In this document: piece after piece, positions 10,050 to 19,063 of the stretch
How positions within the stretch are numbered: position 1 is the stretch's first letter
Layout: each line of letters begins with the position of its first letter
Source of the DNA: JABMMZ01 sp040403495
GTDB lineage: Bacteria > Bacteroidota > Bacteroidia > NS11-12g > UBA955
Direction: 5' to 3'
NCBI GenBank assembly: GCA_040403495.1
Contig: JBBAKM010000002.1
Location: forward strand, 141,265 to 205,264
DNA: 64,000 bases
Position numbers and translations under genes: made by a program
Notes under the pieces: model-generated
The model's input: the letters and a program-made list of their open reading frames with translations, nothing else
Databases searched by the model: none
What the model was told of the DNA's origin: nothing

Positions 10050-10118
10050 AGTAGGGCAATTTTAAGTGTATTTTAGCAATTATTTAGTTTCATTCGATAG
10101 AATCTTTGAATTCACACA

Positions 10119-12287
10119 TCAACGTTTTAGTAATTTGAAAACATAAGGGCCTGAATTTTCACTTTTCACAACTATAGTGTAAATGCCGTCAGCAATAGAT
10201 TGTAAGTTTATTTGATGGCTGTTAATATCGGTAATTTCAGATTGATGAATGACCAAAGTGCCCAATGTATTGTAGATAGAAATGCTTGTATTTTGCATTG
10301 TGACATTTCCTTTGAATGTAATATAATCTTGACTAGGATTTGGGTAGAAAAATAAATTGTTGGTGTTGTAAAAGGCATTAACTCCTGCATATTGCAGAGC
10401 CAATAATACAGCCTCATAAGCATTTACTTTACCATGTCCGTAATTGTTGTTTGGGGTAGTGCCAGTCCATTGATCTTCTGTAGCCGTTTGTTCTAAAATT
10501 TCCATGACTTGATAAGCATTGAGATTGGGATTTGCCTCAAGCATTAAGGCCACTATGCCGGTTGCATGTGGTGCCGCCATTGAGGTTCCACTCGAGGCTA
10601 CCCAATATTGTGTATCTCCTCGGAATGTAGTTTTTAATAATGTTCGGTCACTCATCCAAGGTGCCATTTGCAAGTTGTTATAAGATGAAGGAACATTAAA
10701 TCCTGGTGCAACAATGTTGGGTTTTATGCGACCATCCACTGTAGGTCCCCTGCTAGAAAAGGAGGCCAAACTGCCAGGAAAAGCATAAGCTGAGTCATTC
10801 ACTAGCTTGCCTTTGATATTTGTAAAAGAAGAGCGTGCAGCAGAGGCTCCAACAGAAATTACAGCTTTGGAAGTACCGCCATTTTCGCCTGCGGTGTAGT
10901 TGGAATTTCCTTTGATAAAGGTGTTTTCGTAATTCCATTTTCCCCATTTATTCGTGAACGAACCGCTTGTCCAATCTCGCGCCGCACCGCTGTTCCAAGC
11001 ATGAATTTCTGAAGAATCTGAGGTAATATTCACCTTAAAAATATAAAGTCGTCTGTTTGAACTTTCTGCACTTAAGGTAATGTTAGGTTTGTTATTAAGA
11101 GGATAGTTTGCTTGGTTTTGGAAGGAAATCTCAAACAGATTATTTTGATGAGATAAAGTGTAAGAGCGGTTGATTTCATTTGAATACACAAAAGGAGTTT
11201 CTCTTACTATTTGTAAATTGGTGTCTAGCACTTGAACCTGAATGCCAAAACGGCTGTTTTTACTTCCCCAAAAATCACAATAAATACTCTCACGACCGCG
11301 CCACTGTCTATTGTTTTCGATAGCAAGGGTGGAAACAGTATCCTTGTTGAATTTGTGATTTAAATGCATTGGATTTTCGCCATCATTGCCATTGGCGCCA
11401 ACAATTATTTTACCATTGCCTACCAATTGTTCTGTGGCAATATCGAACAAACTAGTGCCATCATGAGGGCCTGTATGCATACCCCAACTTAAATTAATGA
11501 CGGCCGGTTTGCCTACTGAAGCGGCGTAGTCAAATATATATTTATAAGCATCGATAATACTTGGATTAGCAATGACATAATCACCCAAAGCACTTCCTCT
11601 AAGAGTATCGTTGCTATATTTAATACTTACAAATACTAATTCAGCCTCAGGTGCTACTCCTCTATATTGTCTATTTGGCGTTGAAAAGCCACTACCTGCA
11701 GCAATGCCCGCAACATGGGTTCCGTGACTACCGTCAAGGTCATTGGCGTTAATTATTGCAGTAGAATCTGTATATAAATTGCCATAGTTGTAACCTACAG
11801 GAGGTGTTCCGCTTTGCCCTTGATGCCAAAACCGAGAAATTCTTGTTTTTGTTCCGTCTTTATTGAAAAAATTAGGATTGTTGTTTTGGAAACCAACATC
11901 TACAATACCAATAATGACGCCTTTACCCTCAAAGTTTTTTGGCATTCCATTGTTGCTACCGTTGTTAACTTTGTCAACACTGGTAAAGGTTCTTTCTATG
12001 TCGTTTAATGGGTGAATATTAACACCAACCAGTGCTTGTTCCATGTATAAAACTCCTTTGGTTTCTTGAATTACTTTGCTTAAGTCCTCAGCAAAATCTA
12101 TCGTTAATATAGATTGTAAACGGCTGTTGATGTGGATGTCAAGATTCTTAAAACTGCTTTCGTTAAAATGGCTGTCTATCAGTATCAAAGCTTGTTTGCG
12201 AACAACTGGATTGGTTTGGGCGCTACAAACATTAACGAGCAATAAGGCTATTAAAAAAAGTTGAATTTTGAAGATATTAAAAACCAT
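10119..12287 (-). CDS. Subtilisin-like S8 serine protease with T9SS sorting domain
   Basis: 722 residues. Signal peptide 1-23 (FLIALLLVNVCSAQ). The S8 triad is intact: Asp130 in GIVDVGF, His188 in DGSHGTHVAGIAAG and Ser569 in SSGTSMAAPHATG; the oxyanion Asn is probably in IIVGANGNDGE (~300). A beta-rich insertion occupies ~320-465 between the His and Ser segments. The last ~75 residues are a type A T9SS domain (FFYPNPSQDYITF to GIYTIVVKSENSGPYVFKLLKR). It should act outside the cell or on its surface. The start overlaps the haemoglobin gene by 11 bp, so the two are probably cotranscribed. It is a paralogue of the protease at 34224-36410. Confidence 0.9.
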   Translation of the reverse strand: MVFNIFKIQLFLIALLLVNVCSAQTNPVVRKQALILIDSHFNESSFKNLDIHINSRLQSILTIDFAEDLSKVIQETKGVLYMEQALVGVNIHPLNDIERTFTSVDKVNNGSNNGMPKNFEGKGVIIGIVDVGFQNNNPNFFNKDGTKTRISRFWHQGQSGTPPVGYNYGNLYTDSTAIINANDLDGSHGTHVAGIAAGSGFSTPNRQYRGVAPEAELVFVSIKYSNDTLRGSALGDYVIANPSIIDAYKYIFDYAASVGKPAVINLSWGMHTGPHDGTSLFDIATEQLVGNGKIIVGANGNDGENPMHLNHKFNKDTVSTLAIENNRQWRGRESIYCDFWGSKNSRFGIQVQVLDTNLQIVRETPFVYSNEINRSYTLSHQNNLFEISFQNQANYPLNNKPNITLSAESSNRRLYIFKVNITSDSSEIHAWNSGAARDWTSGSFTNKWGKWNYENTFIKGNSNYTAGENGGTSKAVISVGASAARSSFTNIKGKLVNDSAYAFPGSLASFSSRGPTVDGRIKPNIVAPGFNVPSSYNNLQMAPWMSDRTLLKTTFRGDTQYWVASSGTSMAAPHATGIVALMLEANPNLNAYQVMEILEQTATEDQWTGTTPNNNYGHGKVNAYEAVLLALQYAGVNAFYNTNNLFFYPNPSQDYITFKGNVTMQNTSISIYNTLGTLVIHQSEITDINSHQINLQSIADGIYTIVVKSENSGPYVFKLLKR

Positions 12288-12642
12288 GGTATTCGCCTGT
12301 AAGTTTATGTAAGAATGTAGAAGCTAGTAATTTAACTCTTTCAAGAGCAATGGAAGCATTGGGTCCACTAAACATTTCATTGGTGGTGGCGGTAAAGTAA
12401 TTCAACCATTTTTCGAAATGAATTTTTTCCAAATTAAGAGGGATATGTTTTTCAAATACATTGGTTTTGTAACCCTCCTTTTCGAGTAATACAAACGACC
12501 AAAACGCCACTATTTTAGGCATGTGTTCCTCCAAATTCAAATGAGAAAATTTTGGAGAGGTAATGGGGTCGTTTAATAAGTGTTTATAAAACGCAGTTTG
12601 CCATTGGTAAATATCGTTTTCGGTTTCAATGTCTTTGAGCAT
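12277..12642 (-). CDS. Group III truncated haemoglobin
   Basis: 121 residues from the ATG at 12642 (MLKDIETENDIYQW). The reading frame extends upstream, but those codons overlap a perfect -7 box at 12654-12661 and encode only an AT-driven hydrophobic stretch. Globin features of the group III type: an early FYKHLLNDP helix, HMPKIVAFWSFVLL, then EKHIPLNLEKIHFEKWLNYF, with a His suited to be the haem ligand, and the terminal helix ALERVKLLASTFLHKL. Members bind O2 or NO and are linked to microaerobic respiration or NO detoxification. The gene overlaps the protease start by 11 bp and is divergent from the SpoIIM operon. Confidence 0.85.
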   Translation of the reverse strand: MLKDIETENDIYQWQTAFYKHLLNDPITSPKFSHLNLEEHMPKIVAFWSFVLLEKEGYKTNVFEKHIPLNLEKIHFEKWLNYFTATTNEMFSGPNASIALERVKLLASTFLHKLTGEYHGF

Positions 12643-12653
12643 AGGATAAAACA

Positions 12654-12661
12654 CAAAAATA
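12654..12661 (-). promoter_or_regulatory. Bacteroidota -7 box (TATTTTTG)
   Basis: Perfect TAnnTTTG on the minus strand, 11 nt before the haemoglobin ATG. It fixes that start and drives the globin-protease unit. Confidence 0.5.
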
Positions 12662-12713
12662 ATTAATAAGTGCTGAATAATATAGAAAAATATTATTATC
12701 ATTGCTATGTCTA

Positions 12714-14588
12714 ATGCGTGAGAGTAAATTTGTAGATCAAAACAAAGAGAAATGGCAACAATTCGAACTTGAATTAAAGCAAGCTCAAAAGAACCCTAGC
12801 AAGTTAAGAGCTCAGCTAATTCAAATTACAGATGATTTGTCGTATGCACGAACATACTACAAAAACCGGTCTGTGAGAATTTATTTGAATGGTTTAGCTC
12901 AACTCATTTACCATTCTATCTATAAAAACAAGTCTAACGTTTCAAAGTCGATTTATGATTTCTTTAAAACCGATGTACCCAAAATTGTTTATTACGGTCG
13001 TAAGGAAATGTTACTTTCTTTTGTTATTCTTATTGTTTCGGTACTCATAGGGCTATTTTCCTCGGCCAATGACGAACAATTTGCACGTTCTATTTTTGGG
13101 GATGATTATATCAATCAAACCATTAAAAATATTGAAAAAGGAGATCCATTGGGTATTTATAAATCGAGCGATGCGTTCGGCATGTTTGTGAATATAGCTA
13201 CCAATAATCTAAGGGTTTCGCTGTTTGTGTTTTTGTTTGGTCTCCTTTTTTCCTATGGTGCTATGGTATTAATGATTCGCAACGGGGTAATGTTAGGGGC
13301 CTTTATTTATTTCTTTTATTCGCGAAACTTAATTGGTGAATTTAATCTAACAGTATGGATGCATGGTAGCATAGAGATTTTAACCTTGGTGATAGAAACA
13401 CAGGCAGGAATGCTGTTGGGTAGGGGTTTGCTTTATCCCGGAACTTTGAGCAGAAGTAAAGCTTTTAGCGTTTGGGGAAAACGAGGTGCAATGTTGTTTT
13501 TAGCAGGTATTCCCTTTATCGTGTTTGCCGCTTTTGTTGAATCTTTTTTAACTAGATTTACAGAAATACCTGATGTTTTTAGAGCTTCTTTTATTTTACT
13601 ATCCATTGGTTTAATGGTGTTTTACTTTGTTATTTATCCATACAATAAATTTAAAGATGTGAAAGATGTTGATTTGGGGGATGCTGACTATAAACCGGAT
13701 GAACCTTTTGAGTTTGATAAAAATACAATTTATTCAAATGGTCTTATTTTTATGAAGTCAATTGGTTTTTTTAAGAAATACTTAAATTCAATTTTGGTTT
13801 CTGTTCTGCTTAGCTCTGTATTGTTTTTTGTATGTATCGCGGTATTTAATTTCAAAGAAACTTTGAGCCAATTTCAAGTTTTGTCCTTAGATATAGATGA
13901 TTTAGACCTTTATAATTTAATGAGTAAATTAGGGGCTAGTTATTCTAATTTTGGAATATTGCTAAATAGTAGTGAAAGCTTCATTCAATATATTCTAATG
14001 TCTTTATGGCAGTTTGGATTATTATTCTTAATTAGCAAAAAATTATTCAAGGAATTCGACATGAAGGCACCAAGTCGGAAAGCCATTGGTGCTCTGGTTT
14101 TAATGGTGTTATCAATCAATTTGTTGTTGCTTTTAAATGAATCAATAATACTGCTTTTATATCTGTTTATGTTTCCAATTGCATTGTCCGGAGTCTTTAT
14201 TTATTTAATGTTTCCTGACCGTTATTCTATAATGGAAGGTATAAAAATGGTATTTCAAAGCGGACTTATCAAAACTCAATTATTGTCTTTAACTATGGCA
14301 TTTATTTCAACCATTAGTTTTGTTTTGTTAATGTCTCCTATTAGTTTTTTGATGGTTTGGGTGATCGAGCTAAATGTTCAATTGTCTCCTGAAAAATATA
14401 CGTTATTAATAAAAAGTATTTTGTTATTGCTGTTCATATTTATTTGTAGTTTGCTTGTGTCTTTTCAAATTGTACAATTAGTATTAAATGCATTAAGTAT
14501 CAGAGAAATAAATACAGCTAATGGATTAAAAACAGCCATTAGTAAGTTAGGTAACACCAAAAAGGTATACGGTATAGAAACAGAATGA
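12714..14588 (+). CDS. SpoIIM-family membrane protein with extended C-terminal membrane domain
   Basis: 624 residues starting at the ATG at 12714 (MRESKFVDQNKEKWQQFE). The first ~320 residues match the stage II sporulation protein M family (DUF95): a charged helical N-terminus, then FFKTDVPKIVYYGRKEM, NIATNNLRVSLFVF, LIGEFNLTVWMHGSIEI and ETQAGMLLGRGLLYPG across about six helices. Another ~300 residues with five or six further helices follow, more than the usual ~320-residue protein; this half looks like a fused membrane domain. First gene of a five-gene operon (ATGA overlap with the next) that in Bacteroidota accompanies MoxR and DUF58; the role is thought to be envelope or aerotolerance related. 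Confidence 0.85.
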   Translation: MRESKFVDQNKEKWQQFELELKQAQKNPSKLRAQLIQITDDLSYARTYYKNRSVRIYLNGLAQLIYHSIYKNKSNVSKSIYDFFKTDVPKIVYYGRKEMLLSFVILIVSVLIGLFSSANDEQFARSIFGDDYINQTIKNIEKGDPLGIYKSSDAFGMFVNIATNNLRVSLFVFLFGLLFSYGAMVLMIRNGVMLGAFIYFFYSRNLIGEFNLTVWMHGSIEILTLVIETQAGMLLGRGLLYPGTLSRSKAFSVWGKRGAMLFLAGIPFIVFAAFVESFLTRFTEIPDVFRASFILLSIGLMVFYFVIYPYNKFKDVKDVDLGDADYKPDEPFEFDKNTIYSNGLIFMKSIGFFKKYLNSILVSVLLSSVLFFVCIAVFNFKETLSQFQVLSLDIDDLDLYNLMSKLGASYSNFGILLNSSESFIQYILMSLWQFGLLFLISKKLFKEFDMKAPSRKAIGALVLMVLSINLLLLLNESIILLLYLFMFPIALSGVFIYLMFPDRYSIMEGIKMVFQSGLIKTQLLSLTMAFISTISFVLLMSPISFLMVWVIELNVQLSPEKYTLLIKSILLLLFIFICSLLVSFQIVQLVLNALSIREINTANGLKTAISKLGNTKKVYGIETE

Positions 14589-15280
14589 AGGTAAAATTGT
14601 CTATTTTGATTTGTGTTTTATGGTTTTGCTGGCCTTCTGCAATTGCCAATACCATTGAGCTTGACTCCTCTCGCAATTTACGTTATGCCGAAGTTTATGA
14701 GTCAGCTTTAAATAAGTCGGAGTGGAAAATAAAAGCGAAAGATTTGCAATTTGAGGAAGATACAATTGTCAAAAATAAACAAAAACCAAAGGAGTTTAAG
14801 TCTAGAACCAGTTTTGATTTCACCCCTTTTAGGTATTTCTTTTTGTTTTTAGCTATTGCGTTATTAGTTTGGGTTTTGTACCTCATTATTAAGAATTTTA
14901 AAAGCAAAAACATTGTAAATAAATCCCCTTTTTTATACAGCTATGAAGCTCCTGAAAAGGAAGAACTCATGCAATTACAAATAAATGAGCTTTTCAATGA
15001 TGCTGTAGCTAAAAAAGATTTTGCATTGGCTTACCGTTTGAAATATTTGAATGCGCTCAAGTTATTGGTGTTAAAGAATATTATTTTATATAAAAAACAC
15101 AGTACCAATTATGAATTGATGTTGCAAATAAAGCCTAAGGAAATTCAATCTTTGTTTAATAAATTAACTTTTAATTTTGATGGCATTTGGTATGGAGAAA
15201 TGAAGTTAACGGAAGAAAGTTTTAATGAATTAATGATTGTTTTTAATCAGTTTGAATCACTAATAACAAGCCATAAATGA
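14585..15280 (+). CDS. DUF4129-type membrane protein of the MoxR/DUF58 operon
   Basis: 231 residues: signal peptide 1-21 (ILICVLWFCWPSAIA), one helix at ~79-101 (YFFLFLAIALLVWVLYLI) and a cytoplasmic C-terminal domain carrying DUF4129 hallmarks, AYRLKYLNALKLLVLKN, STNYELMLQIK and FDGIWYGEMKLTEESF. DUF4129 proteins sit between SpoIIM and MoxR genes across Bacteroidota; their biochemical role is not established. The start overlaps the upstream stop (ATGA) and the end overlaps DUF4350 in the same way, which indicates translational coupling. Confidence 0.82.
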   Translation: MKVKLSILICVLWFCWPSAIANTIELDSSRNLRYAEVYESALNKSEWKIKAKDLQFEEDTIVKNKQKPKEFKSRTSFDFTPFRYFFLFLAIALLVWVLYLIIKNFKSKNIVNKSPFLYSYEAPEKEELMQLQINELFNDAVAKKDFALAYRLKYLNALKLLVLKNIILYKKHSTNYELMLQIKPKEIQSLFNKLTFNFDGIWYGEMKLTEESFNELMIVFNQFESLITSHK

Positions 15281-16542
15281 AAAGAGATAAAGCCATATGG
15301 ATAACTTTGTTAGTGTTGATTTCAGCAATTTTGCTATTTATTCTTTTTCGCAAAGAAAATGAGAAATTTAATTGGTATAAAACATTCGAAAGTACAACTT
15401 TACATCCCTACGATTTTGGGGTATTTGAAGCCCTAATTCAAAAGGGAGGAAAAAACAAATTTACAAGTGTTAAAGAGTCTTTAAATCAATATTTAGATAC
15501 AAATAAATTGGGTCAAACCTATTTGTTTGCAGGCAATAATTGTTATCTGCGTGCTACTGAGATAGACTCCTTGTTGTCTTTTGCTAGAGTTGGTAATCAA
15601 TTGGTTTTTATAACCGAAGGTATTCCGGAACAGCTTCTAACACAAGCGTTAGCAGACGAAAAAATTCAATTGGAAACGTATTTCCAAAATAAGGTAAGTG
15701 TCAGTCTAAATCAAGCAGCCTCTTTGAATTTCAATGGTAAAAATCTATTTCAATTCAGAAGTTTTAATAAAGACACCACAGAAAATACCAATTGGAACTA
15801 TTTTCATTTTCCTAGGAATAATTTGTTCTTTGAATATGTTCAACCTCAGTATGATATTTTAGGTACGGTGGATTCTAATGTGAATTTTATAAGAATATAT
15901 TATGGTAAAGGGGAGATTTATGTGCATTCTAACCCCCTTTTGTTTACAAATTATGCAATGCGAAATGAACGTGGTTTTGAGTATGTTAATCAATGTTTAA
16001 ATAGCGTTCAATTAAGCAATGTGTTGTTTGATTACAGTGCAAGAATTTATAAGAAAGAAACAGACTTATTAATGAAGCAATCTGAAACCCCTTTGTCTTT
16101 TATTTTAAGTAAACCTGCATTAAAATGGGCTTGGTATTTAAGTTTGTTGAGCTTAATCCTCTTTTTGTTTTTTGTTATTAAAAGAAAACAAAGAAAAATT
16201 CCAGTTCTTGAACAAAAGAAAAACACCACAATGGGTTTTATTGAAACATTAAGTGCCCTTAATCTGAGTCATGATAATTCCTACCAAATGGCAGAGCAAA
16301 AAATGCAATTATTTTTGTATTTTATTAGAACAAAATTAGGTATTGCAACCTTGGATATTCAAGCCGAACAAGTAAAGCATATTGCCAAAAAATCCAAAGT
16401 CAATGAAAAAATAGTAGAACGAATTTTCGATTATTATTTTCAAGTCATTGATTACAAAAAAGAAAAAACAGACAGTACTAATTTAATAGAACTATACAAC
16501 AGAATAAATACTTTTTACAAACATTATAACAATAACCAATAG
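15277..16542 (+). CDS. DUF4350-domain membrane protein
   Basis: 421 residues. An N-terminal helix (~6-23, WITLLVLISAILLFILF) anchors a periplasmic or extracytoplasmic DUF4350 region (TTLHPYDFGVFEALIQKGG, YLFAGNNCYLRATEIDSLL, GNQLVFITEGIPEQLL). A second helix at ~286-307 (WAWYLSLLSLILFLFFVI) leads to a basic cytoplasmic tail of about 110 residues. DUF4350 resembles GATase/ThuA-type folds that bind ligands without obvious catalysis. Its position between the DUF4129 gene and the MoxR ATPase is conserved in this phylum; the exact function is unknown. Confidence 0.8.
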   Translation: MKRDKAIWITLLVLISAILLFILFRKENEKFNWYKTFESTTLHPYDFGVFEALIQKGGKNKFTSVKESLNQYLDTNKLGQTYLFAGNNCYLRATEIDSLLSFARVGNQLVFITEGIPEQLLTQALADEKIQLETYFQNKVSVSLNQAASLNFNGKNLFQFRSFNKDTTENTNWNYFHFPRNNLFFEYVQPQYDILGTVDSNVNFIRIYYGKGEIYVHSNPLLFTNYAMRNERGFEYVNQCLNSVQLSNVLFDYSARIYKKETDLLMKQSETPLSFILSKPALKWAWYLSLLSLILFLFFVIKRKQRKIPVLEQKKNTTMGFIETLSALNLSHDNSYQMAEQKMQLFLYFIRTKLGIATLDIQAEQVKHIAKKSKVNEKIVERIFDYYFQVIDYKKEKTDSTNLIELYNRINTFYKHYNNNQ

Positions 16543-16543
16543 T

Positions 16544-17542
16544 ATGGAACAACAAAATGAATGGAGCCAATTAGAATCGGGAAGAGAAGCTTTGGATTTG
16601 CAAGCATTACAACAGCAAGTGGAAGCTATTCGACATGAAATTCATAAAGTAATAGTGGGACAAGATGAACTTATCAATTTATTGTTGGCAGGTTTATTTA
16701 CACGAGGCCATGTGCTTATAGAAGGCGTTCCCGGAATAGCCAAAACATTGACCGTGAATTTACTTGCTAAAACACTGAATTTGAATTTCAAAAGAATTCA
16801 GTTTACCCCCGATTTAATGCCCGCCGATGTTACAGGAACTAGTGTTTATAACACCAAATCCAATGATTTTGAATTTAAAAAAGGACCTATTTTTTCCAAT
16901 ATTGTGTTGATTGATGAAATCAATAGAGCCCCTGCCAAAACACAAGCTGCCTTGTTTGAGGTAATGGAAGAACAGCAAGTAACTATCGATGGATTAACCT
17001 ATCAACTTGAATCGCCATTTATGGTAATGGCAACCCAAAATCCTATTGAACAAGAAGGGACTTACAAACTACCCGAAGCACAACAAGACCGTTTTTTGTT
17101 TAGGGTTAAAATAAATTACCCTAGCTTGGAAGAGGAAATTGAGATTATCACTAGGTTTGAAGGAGATTTTAATCAATTAGCCATAAAAGAGGTTAAGCAA
17201 GTGCTTAATTCTGATGCTATTGTTAAGTGTCAAGCTTTAGTGGAGAAAGTATTTATCAAGGAATCTTTGATTAGATATATTGCCGAAATTATCCATCACA
17301 CCCGCAATACCAAGGATTTGGTTTTGGGAGCATCTCCACGAGCTTCTATGGCTATAGTGAAAACAGCCAAAGCACTCGCCGCCATTCAAGGTAGAGATTT
17401 TGTAACGCCCGATGATATTCAATATGCAGCATTTCCTGTGTTAAACCACCGCGTTATATTGTCCCCAGAAAAAGAAATGGAAGGTTTTGATGTAAAATCT
17501 ATTTTACAAGAGTTGTTTCTGAATATTGAAGTGCCTAGATAA
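16544..17542 (+). CDS. MoxR-family AAA+ ATPase
   Basis: 332 residues with complete AAA+ signatures: Walker A GVPGIAKT (61-68), Walker B IVLIDEINRAP (~120-130), sensor I MATQNPIEQEGTYKLPEAQ (~162-180) followed by QDRFLF with the arginine-finger segment, and the C-terminal lid with ASPRASMAIVKTAKA. MoxR ATPases act as chaperone-like remodelling enzymes on partner VWA or DUF58 proteins; here the DUF58 gene follows after 3 bp. The gene is 1 bp after the DUF4350 stop. Confidence 0.95.
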   Translation: MEQQNEWSQLESGREALDLQALQQQVEAIRHEIHKVIVGQDELINLLLAGLFTRGHVLIEGVPGIAKTLTVNLLAKTLNLNFKRIQFTPDLMPADVTGTSVYNTKSNDFEFKKGPIFSNIVLIDEINRAPAKTQAALFEVMEEQQVTIDGLTYQLESPFMVMATQNPIEQEGTYKLPEAQQDRFLFRVKINYPSLEEEIEIITRFEGDFNQLAIKEVKQVLNSDAIVKCQALVEKVFIKESLIRYIAEIIHHTRNTKDLVLGASPRASMAIVKTAKALAAIQGRDFVTPDDIQYAAFPVLNHRVILSPEKEMEGFDVKSILQELFLNIEVPR

Positions 17543-17545
17543 AAA

Positions 17546-18877
17546 ATGAAACAAATCAATAACATCTTTATTGGGAAACGATTTTTTATGCTTTTATGGG
17601 TTGTTATAGCCTTGTTTTGCATCAGTTTTGCCTTTAAACCTTTGTTTTTGATTTCCGTCTTTTTAACGTTCGCTGTCTTTTCACTTTTATTGCTCGACTT
17701 GCTATGGATTTATAGCAAATGGGTAATGGTTCAAGCACTCAGAAAAACATCTCAATTGCTTTCATTAAACGATGACAATCACGTGGAAATTGTGATAAGA
17801 AATTTAAGCAATAGAAAATGGACCGTCGAGGTGATTGATGAATTGCCGTTTCAACTCCAAAATCGCGATTTTTTATTGAAATGTTCTTTGGCAGCATACG
17901 AGAACAAAGTGTTAAAATATGTTATAAAACCACTAAGTAGAGGGGTTTATGATTTTGGGAATATCAATCTGTTTATTCAAAGTCCATTAAAGTTAATCCA
18001 GCGCAGAATTGTGGTAGAAACCCAACAGTCGGTGCCTGTATATCCTAGTATTATTCAAATGAAGAAGTTTGAACTCTATACTTTTTCAAAAATATCAAGT
18101 CTTTATGGCATCAAAAAAATGCGCAGAATAGGCCATAGTTATGAGTTTGAACAAATAAGGAATTATGTAAGAGGTGATGATGTTCGTCAAATTAATTGGA
18201 AATCGACAGCGCGAAATCAAAAGTTGATGATTAATCAACATGAAGATGAAAAGTCGCAACCCATTTATCATGTCATTGACAAAAGCAGAACCATGTTACT
18301 GCCATTTGAAGGCTTAAGTTTGTTGGATTATTCAATTAATAGTGCCTTAGTTACCAGCAATGTTGCATTAAAAAAATCAGACAAGGTTGGATTATTGACT
18401 TTCTCTGATGTCATAGGCACGGCTATCAAAGCCGAACGAAAAGTAGGGCAACTTAATCAATTGTTAGAAGCGCTTTACAATCAAAAAGAAAGAAATTTAG
18501 AAGCTAACTATGAGCTAATGTATCACAGTGTCAATAGATTAGTAAAAACCCGAAGTTTATTGTTCCTCTATACAAATTTCGAAAGCACTTACAGTATGAA
18601 AAGGGTTTTGCCGATTTTAAAAAGACTCAATAAACAGCATTTATTAGTGGTTATTTTCTTCGAAAATACGGCTATCTTGGACATGAGTAATAAAGAAGCA
18701 ATTGATTTAAAAGGAATATATACTCAAATAGTGGCTGAACAAACCATTCACGAAAAGAAAATTATCGTCAATGAACTTCACAATGCCGGTATTCAAACTG
18801 TGTATACACGACCACAAGATTTGTCACTACAAACACTCAATAAATACCTAGAATTGAAATCGAGAGGATTGATTTAG
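17546..18877 (+). CDS. DUF58-domain protein, MoxR partner
   Basis: 443 residues. Two helices at ~10-55 anchor the protein, followed by a beta-rich segment and the DUF58 signature around residues 200-240 (YEFEQIRNYVRGDDVRQINW, then KSTARNQKLMINQHEDEKSQ) that begins a von Willebrand A-like fold (YHVIDKSRTM, KSDKVGLLTFSD). DUF58 proteins are the standard partners of MoxR ATPases. The gene ends the operon; 186 bp without a clear terminator separate it from miaB. Confidence 0.92.
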   Translation: MKQINNIFIGKRFFMLLWVVIALFCISFAFKPLFLISVFLTFAVFSLLLLDLLWIYSKWVMVQALRKTSQLLSLNDDNHVEIVIRNLSNRKWTVEVIDELPFQLQNRDFLLKCSLAAYENKVLKYVIKPLSRGVYDFGNINLFIQSPLKLIQRRIVVETQQSVPVYPSIIQMKKFELYTFSKISSLYGIKKMRRIGHSYEFEQIRNYVRGDDVRQINWKSTARNQKLMINQHEDEKSQPIYHVIDKSRTMLLPFEGLSLLDYSINSALVTSNVALKKSDKVGLLTFSDVIGTAIKAERKVGQLNQLLEALYNQKERNLEANYELMYHSVNRLVKTRSLLFLYTNFESTYSMKRVLPILKRLNKQHLLVVIFFENTAILDMSNKEAIDLKGIYTQIVAEQTIHEKKIIVNELHNAGIQTVYTRPQDLSLQTLNKYLELKSRGLI

Positions 18878-19047
18878 TGAATAAGACCGCATTGAATAGA
18901 TGTAAACCATTGTTAGTAAAGTTTCATGGTTTTAAGAGGATTGATAGTATTTTTCTTTTCTTTTATAGAGGAAGCGTTTAATCTGAAAATAGACTAGATT
19001 TAACAAATATGGAATTGTAAATATGTCATTATGTCATATTTATTTTG

Positions 19048-19055
19048 TAGTTTTG
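19048..19055 (+). promoter_or_regulatory. Bacteroidota -7 box (TAGTTTTG)
   Basis: Perfect TAnnTTTG 8 nt before the ATG at 19064. It lies inside the longer reading frame that opens at 19031 and so decides the miaB start. Confidence 0.55.
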
Positions 19056-19063
19056 CATTCCCT

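Noticed and set aside
12643..12702. Longer N-terminus of the haemoglobin as a signal peptide
   Set aside because: The extra Ile/Phe codons come from AT-rich promoter DNA containing the -7 box; group III globins are cytosolic.
19031..19063. Earlier ATG for miaB
   Set aside because: The 11 extra codons overlap a perfect -7 box and add a hydrophobic leader not expected on a cytosolic tRNA enzyme.
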